Shown: piece by piece, positions 5,853 through 9,361 of the stretch
Layout of the letters: each line of letters starts with the position of its first letter
How positions within the stretch are numbered: position 1 is the stretch's first letter
From: Clostridia bacterium
Lineage (GTDB): Bacteria; Bacillota_A; Clostridia; Oscillospirales; CAG-272
Reading direction: 5' to 3'
Length of the DNA stretch: 9,361 bases
Assembly: GCA_017631775.1 (NCBI GenBank)
Contig: JAGBSQ010000159.1
Span: 1-9,361, forward strand
Position numbers and translations under genes: made by a program
The notes under the pieces: generated by a model
Database searches by the model: none
Told to the model about the DNA's origin: nothing
Seen by the model: the letters and a program-made list of their open reading frames with translations, nothing else

Positions 5853-6842
5853 TTATTTTGCATTATGCTCCTTGTATGCCGCAATAACGTACTCGCCAAA
5901 GAGCTGACCGAGGCGAAGCGTGCTCATAGCATCGTAGTGAGCAATGTCGGGAGAGCCGTGAGGCTCAGCACCCCATTCGAGGCCTTCATCAATGGTAGAA
6001 AAATAATAGTTCAAGGAGGAGTCGCCTGCCATTTTCTCTTTTGCGGCATTGACCTCGCGGTAACCCGGCCAGCAGGGACTATCCGAAATTCCGGCATCGA
6101 TAAAGCAAATGCCGCCCTCCTCGGCGTATTTGGAAAAGTCCTCTCTCAAATAAGAAACAAAATTGCTCTGTATCTCATAATAACGGTTGTATACGTGCTC
6201 TTCAAAGGAATCGGACTCGCCCTGCATCCAACAAACGGCACCAATGCGCGCATCATATCCCGCATTGGTAAGCGCCTTCATGTAGGTGTTCACGTATTTT
6301 CGCATCGCCTCATAGACCGAGCCACGATTGCCATACGCCAGCCATTGATAGTAGAGCGACGTTGCCGAATAGGTGTATTTGAGAATGATAACCTCCTCGT
6401 CACGCCATTCCTTGGAGAATCTTTCTGCCATGCCTACCTCGGGGCCGAAGTGGTCGGCAGAATATGCACAACTCAGGTCAACGTCAACAAACTCGCCGTT
6501 GGAGCAGTTGAGGTGATTATCTACACAGTAGTTGATATGCACCGTGTCAAAACCGTTTTTGTAGATGTCAAACTGATCGGGGGTGGTGTACTTTTGCAAA
6601 TACTCAATGCAGCCAATACCGGTGGCATTGCTCTGCCCCATAAGCAAAATGACCTTTACGCGCTTGCCATTACCCTCGGGCAGGTTTTGCGGCTTTTGAA
6701 AATCGGTGTGCATATTCATGTTTTGCGCTTTGCCGGGCCACTCGTTCGAGCGGTTCCACAAATACAAACCGACACCCGCGCAAGCACAAACAACTGCCAT
6801 AACCGAGCAGATAACAATTAAAAGGACTTTTTTCTTTTTCAT
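5853..6842 (-). CDS. Membrane-anchored SASA-type acetylesterase
   Basis: This 329-residue protein begins with a lysine-rich start (MKKKK) and one hydrophobic segment (about 6-29), then a SASA (sialate O-acetylesterase/carbohydrate esterase 6-like) SGNH-hydrolase body on the outer side. Motifs are LLMGQSNATG with nucleophile S71, GPEVGMAE (133-140), VCWMQGESD (203-211) and DIAHYDA with D299 and H302 completing the triad. Relatives remove acetyl groups from xylan, sialic acid or other glycans; the substrate here is unknown. C21 in a V-C-A-C context could be read as a lipobox, but the hydrophobic stretch continues past it, so a transmembrane anchor is more likely. A GAGGAG site lies 6 nt before the ATG. 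No promoter is evident in the 77-bp gap to the permease, so it may depend on read-through. Confidence 0.85.
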   Translation of the reverse strand: MKKKKVLLIVICSVMAVVCACAGVGLYLWNRSNEWPGKAQNMNMHTDFQKPQNLPEGNGKRVKVILLMGQSNATGIGCIEYLQKYTTPDQFDIYKNGFDTVHINYCVDNHLNCSNGEFVDVDLSCAYSADHFGPEVGMAERFSKEWRDEEVIILKYTYSATSLYYQWLAYGNRGSVYEAMRKYVNTYMKALTNAGYDARIGAVCWMQGESDSFEEHVYNRYYEIQSNFVSYLREDFSKYAEEGGICFIDAGISDSPCWPGYREVNAAKEKMAGDSSLNYYFSTIDEGLEWGAEPHGSPDIAHYDAMSTLRLGQLFGEYVIAAYKEHNAK

Positions 6843-6871
6843 TTTTTACTCCTCAACATTGGGAAAATCGT

Positions 6872-6897
6872 GGAGGCTGCCGCATGCGACAGCCTCC
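6872..6897 (-). repeat. GC-rich hairpin between permease and esterase genes
   Basis: GGAGGCTG (6872-6879) pairs exactly with CAGCCTCC (6890-6897), with an inner self-complementary CGCATGCG between them. On the minus strand only a weak T-run follows (CACGATTTTCCC), so it is at best a leaky terminator. It could lower esterase expression relative to the permease or protect the permease mRNA 3' end. Confidence 0.6.
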
Positions 6898-6919
6898 GTT
6901 GCTTTGTCAAAATTCTTGA

Positions 6920-8401
6920 TTAGATCGTTACAGGAACGAAGAAGTATACGCAGAACAGAATTGTTACGATAAGAGCAACAACAGATACGTTCCATACGGG
7001 CTTTTCTTTCTTGTCGATCGCATACTTAATAACGTTGATGAGGTATGCAACAAGAGACATAACGGTGTAGGTAACCATACCGATACCGATACCCTTGGTG
7101 ATGGAGTAAGAAAGAAGCATTACAACGATGGTCAGGAATGCAGAGGTTGCGCTGATAGCATCGTCCATATCAACAGACTTAATGTTGTTCTTCATCATGA
7201 GAACGCCAACGTAAATGAGAGCTGCTGCAGTTGCCGCACCGGGGATAACTGCAAATACGGGCATTGCAAACATTGCCAAGAAGAACATAATAGCAGTGGT
7301 GAAAGAGGTCAAACCGGTTCTACCGCCTGCGGATACGCCTGCACCGGACTCAACGAAGGTGGTAACGGTAGAGGTACCGAGAACTGCACCTGTGCAAGTA
7401 GCGATGGAGTCGGAGATCATGATCTTGTCGTAGTTGTAGGGCTTGTTGTTCTCGTCGGAGAGAATTCTGTTACCGCCGCAGCAACCAACGATGGTACCCA
7501 TGGTATCGAACATATCGATCATACACATGGTGATGACAACCATGATTACGGTGAATACGCTGCCGCCCTCGGGAACGAGGCCTTCCTTGAATACGTCAAC
7601 GAAGGAAAGGAATACGGAGTTTTCACCTGCAAAGAAGTTAGCAAAGTTCTCCCAGAACTTCCAAGAGATGCCACCCTCACCTGCAAGAACACTCAGATCG
7701 GTAACACCGAAAGGAATGCCGATAAGGGTTGCGCCGATAATACCGAGAATAACGGAGCCCTTAACGTTGAGCTTATCAAGAATAGCGATGAGGAACAAGC
7801 CGATGAATGCAACGATTGCAGTCTTGCAAGCCTCAAAGCTGGTAAAGTTAACAAGACCAACTTGAACGTAGGGGTCTGCTACAATGATGCCTGCATTTTG
7901 GAAGCCAATGTAAGCAATGAACAAAACGATACCAATGGAAATGGAGCTTCTTACTGCTACGGGCATGCCGTCGAATACGAGTTCACGGAAGGACTTGCCA
8001 TTGATTTTAACAAGAGTAAGGATAAGGAAAAGAACGCCGGAGATAAGAACCATCATGAAGGCTTGACCAAGGGTAAAGCGAACGCCGTAGGTATCAGCTG
8101 CCCAAAGAGCAACGAGACCGCCCAAGAGGGAGTTCAGACCCATGCCGGAAGCTTGTGCCAAAGGCATTTTTGCAAAGAACGCCATCAAAAGAGTACCAAT
8201 GATTGCGCCAAGTGCGGTTGCGATGAATACAGAGGGCCAATAAGCACCCAGATCGGGGCTTACAAGAATTTGTGCGGGGTTAACTGTCAGGATGTAAGCC
8301 ATTGCAAGGAAGGTTACAATACCTGCGATAATTTCGGTTTTGACGTTGGTTTGCTTTGCAACGGGATCAAAGCCGAGTGCCTTGAAAAACTTGTCTTTCA
8401 T
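6920..8401 (-). CDS. AzgA/PbuG-type guanine/hypoxanthine permease
   Basis: This 493-residue, very hydrophobic protein belongs to the AzgA branch of nucleobase-cation symporters, which import hypoxanthine, guanine or adenine, usually with protons. Diagnostic segments are GMGLNS (86-91), MIDMFDTMGTIVG (294-306) and the long signature GTSTVTTFVESGAG through GRTGLTS (342-366). The start VAKQTNVKTEIIAGIVTFLAMAYILTVNP is also typical, and length matches the family. AAGGAGGA at 8407-8414 lies 5 nt before the ATG at 8401. The gene has its own promoter and a short leader hairpin, with no purine aptamer of its own. The exact base preference cannot be told from sequence. The esterase follows after a 77-bp gap containing a hairpin. 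Confidence 0.95.
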   Translation of the reverse strand: MKDKFFKALGFDPVAKQTNVKTEIIAGIVTFLAMAYILTVNPAQILVSPDLGAYWPSVFIATALGAIIGTLLMAFFAKMPLAQASGMGLNSLLGGLVALWAADTYGVRFTLGQAFMMVLISGVLFLILTLVKINGKSFRELVFDGMPVAVRSSISIGIVLFIAYIGFQNAGIIVADPYVQVGLVNFTSFEACKTAIVAFIGLFLIAILDKLNVKGSVILGIIGATLIGIPFGVTDLSVLAGEGGISWKFWENFANFFAGENSVFLSFVDVFKEGLVPEGGSVFTVIMVVITMCMIDMFDTMGTIVGCCGGNRILSDENNKPYNYDKIMISDSIATCTGAVLGTSTVTTFVESGAGVSAGGRTGLTSFTTAIMFFLAMFAMPVFAVIPGAATAAALIYVGVLMMKNNIKSVDMDDAISATSAFLTIVVMLLSYSITKGIGIGMVTYTVMSLVAYLINVIKYAIDKKEKPVWNVSVVALIVTILFCVYFFVPVTI

Positions 8402-8416
8402 TTTTTTCCTCCTTCT

Positions 8417-8439
8417 ATATTCTGTTTTTTTCAGAATAT
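8417..8439 (-). promoter_or_regulatory. Hairpin at the 5' end of the permease leader
   Basis: ATATTCTG (8417-8424) and CAGAATAT (8432-8439) form a perfect 8-bp stem; the loop is seven A in the minus-strand RNA. With the predicted start near 8439-8440 it would form the very 5' end of the message and stop just before the AAGGAGGA site. It could be an mRNA-stabilising 5' hairpin or, as DNA, an operator overlapping the start site. Confidence 0.6.
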
Positions 8440-8445
8440 GGGATT

Positions 8446-8474
8446 ATTCTATCACAATTTTTGTGCAAATGCAA
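8446..8474 (-). promoter_or_regulatory. Promoter of the permease gene
   Basis: On the minus strand, TTGCAT (8469-8474) and TAGAAT (8446-8451) are separated by 17 bp. It points toward the permease and lies about 45 bp before its ATG. Confidence 0.82.
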
Positions 8475-8515
8475 CCCTTTTTTGACAAAAAATTGCTTTT
8501 TGTTCATTTTTGGGG

Positions 8516-8533
8516 ATTTTAGCATGCTAAAAT
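8516..8533. promoter_or_regulatory. Perfect 18-bp palindrome, possible operator
   Basis: ATTTTAGCATGCTAAAAT is a perfect palindrome with no loop, as expected for a site bound by a dimeric regulator. It lies upstream of both divergent promoters: about 42 bp from the permease -35 and 60 bp from the nagA -35. No run of T or adjoining gene end suggests a terminator. The regulator is unknown. Confidence 0.5.
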
Positions 8534-8593
8534 ATTCTTTTTGGGGCAGGTTTCGCTCTTTTTTTATAAAATAAAAAAATATCGCAAAAAGTC

Positions 8594-8622
8594 TTGCTTT
8601 ATTCAAAAAATTTTGCTATACT
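8594..8622 (+). promoter_or_regulatory. Promoter of nagA
   Basis: TTGCTT (8594-8599) and TATACT (8617-8622) are separated by 17 bp, about 33 bp before the nagA ATG. A-tracts upstream (8564-8590) could act as an UP element. A second TATACT at 8623-8628 has no -35 at proper spacing. Confidence 0.8.
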
Positions 8623-8654
8623 TATACTGTAAAATAATCAAGGAGGATCCCTAT

Positions 8655-9361
8655 ATGGCATTTACATATATTATTGGTGGCAAAATCGTTCTGCCCGAGG
8701 CCGTAATTGAAGGAAAAGCACTCGCTTACTCCGAAGAGACCGGCAAAATTGAAGGCGTTGTCGATACCGTTCCCGCAGGAGCTGACGTGATCGACGCCCG
8801 CGGTAACTACGTTGCCCCCGGTCTTGTAGATATTCACATTCACGGCTATCTCGGTGAGGATACCTGCGATGCAAAGCCCGAAGGCATTAAAAAAATGGCT
8901 TACGGAGTAGCACAAAACGGTGTTACCTCTTTCCTGCCCACCACAATGACCGTTGCAAAGAACGAGATCATTGACGCGCTCAACGCTGTTCGCTCCGTTA
9001 AGGAAGAAAGCAAGACCTGGGACGGCGCCGAGATCATCGGTGTTCACGCCGAAGGCCCGTTCATCAACCCCAACAAGAAGGGCGCGCAGGCTGAAGAAAA
9101 CATTCTCGTACCCGATGCGGATTTCATTTTGGAAAACGCCGATATCATTACATCTGTAACCCTCGCTCCCGAAATGGACCCCGACCACAAGTGCATTAAG
9201 TGCTTGGCGGCAAAATCCAAGGTGCTCGTTTCGATGGGTCACACCGATGCAAAGTTTGAAGAATCTATGAGCGCGGCTCGCGACGGTGTAAACCACGCAA
9301 CCCACCTCTTTAATGCAATGTCTGCCCTCGCACACCGCAACCCCGGTGTTGTTGGCGCGGC
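8655..9361 (+). CDS. nagA: N-acetylglucosamine-6-phosphate deacetylase (5' part)
   Basis: The first 235 codons are present; the gene runs off the right edge (the family is usually about 380 residues). The enzyme removes acetate from GlcNAc-6-phosphate to give glucosamine-6-phosphate, feeding amino-sugar catabolism and wall-sugar recycling. Amidohydrolase motifs are in order: APGLVDIHIHG (metal-type HIH at 61-63), GVHAEGPF (129-136, metal ligand E133), TLAPE (169-173), SMGHTDA (193-199, H196) and THLFNAM (216-222, H217), followed by HRNPG (227-231). The ATG at 8655 has AAGGAGG at 8640-8646, 8 nt upstream. It is the only plus-strand gene in the window, divergent from the permease, and has its own promoter. 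The frame stays open to the last base without a frameshift. Confidence 0.96.
   Translation, partial: MAFTYIIGGKIVLPEAVIEGKALAYSEETGKIEGVVDTVPAGADVIDARGNYVAPGLVDIHIHGYLGEDTCDAKPEGIKKMAYGVAQNGVTSFLPTTMTVAKNEIIDALNAVRSVKEESKTWDGAEIIGVHAEGPFINPNKKGAQAEENILVPDADFILENADIITSVTLAPEMDPDHKCIKCLAAKSKVLVSMGHTDAKFEESMSAARDGVNHATHLFNAMSALAHRNPGVVGA

Noticed and set aside
5865..6821. A 318-codon plus-strand frame opposite the SASA esterase
   Set aside because: The minus-strand protein carries the full catalytic motif set, ribosome binding site and signal segment; the plus frame shows no family motif.
6776..6842. A lipoprotein signal (V-C-A-C) in the esterase
   Set aside because: The hydrophobic segment continues for several residues after C21, and the -3/-2 residues are atypical, so a transmembrane anchor is the better reading.
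8402..8474. A second purine riboswitch in the permease leader
   Set aside because: The predicted leader is only about 40 nt and lacks the GTTTCTAC and AATATGG core; it holds just a simple hairpin.
8415..8606. A 63-codon minus-strand frame in the permease upstream region
   Set aside because: It overlaps the permease promoter and leader, is very AT-rich with low-complexity content, and has no ribosome binding site.
8622..9335. A 237-codon minus-strand frame opposite nagA
   Set aside because: The plus strand encodes NagA with all metal-binding motifs, a ribosome binding site and a promoter, so the reverse frame is a shadow.
1..9361. CRISPR arrays, insertion sequences, phage genes, tRNA or rRNA genes
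   Set aside because: No regularly spaced repeats, transposase or phage motifs, tRNA cloverleaf or rRNA sequence was seen on either strand.

Overview
The window looks like chromosomal DNA of a Bacillota (Firmicutes) bacterium, most likely a gut- or rumen-type Clostridia. The grounds are strong AAGGAGG ribosome binding sites, sigma-A-type promoters with exact 17-bp spacers, a SepF/YlmE-type division neighbourhood, a ThrRS-like/uridine-kinase fusion typical of Clostridia, and an intrinsic-terminator riboswitch. Species cannot be named from the sequence. Everything left of about 8480 is transcribed leftward (minus strand). Only the last gene, nagA, reads rightward.

Reading along the minus strand from right to left: (1) 8474-6920 holds an AzgA-type guanine/hypoxanthine permease with its own promoter and a short 5'-leader hairpin. 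(2) 6842-5853 holds a membrane-anchored SASA-type acetylesterase, separated from the permease by a GC-rich hairpin. (3) 5848-3924 is a complete regulated transcription unit: a consensus promoter, a guanine-class purine riboswitch aptamer, an intrinsic terminator that reuses the aptamer's 3' strand, the nucleoside kinase with an N-terminal threonyl-tRNA-synthetase-like region, and a strong terminator right after the stop codon. (4) 3916-3166 holds a HAD phosphatase with its own promoter. (5) From 3141 to the left edge runs a tight operon, miaA - HlyD-like membrane protein - yggS - probable sepF. A perfect TTGACA-17-TATAAT promoter drives it, and two ATGA 4-bp overlaps join its first three genes.

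On the plus strand, 8594-9361 carries a promoter and the first 235 codons of nagA (GlcNAc-6-phosphate deacetylase), cut by the window edge. The 253-bp gap between nagA and the permease contains the two outward promoters and a perfect 18-bp palindrome.

The main discovery candidate is the riboswitch at 5731-5789. It has the purine-aptamer core with a C at the ligand-specifying position (guanine class), yet the terminator it competes with consumes the 3' strands of P3 and P1. That layout predicts that ligand switches the gene ON, as in the adenine pbuE switch, whereas the well-known guanine switches turn genes off. Its target is a kinase of uncertain nucleoside specificity, so the switch is a clue to the enzyme's role. 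A purine permease lies two genes upstream, giving the locus a purine-salvage flavour.
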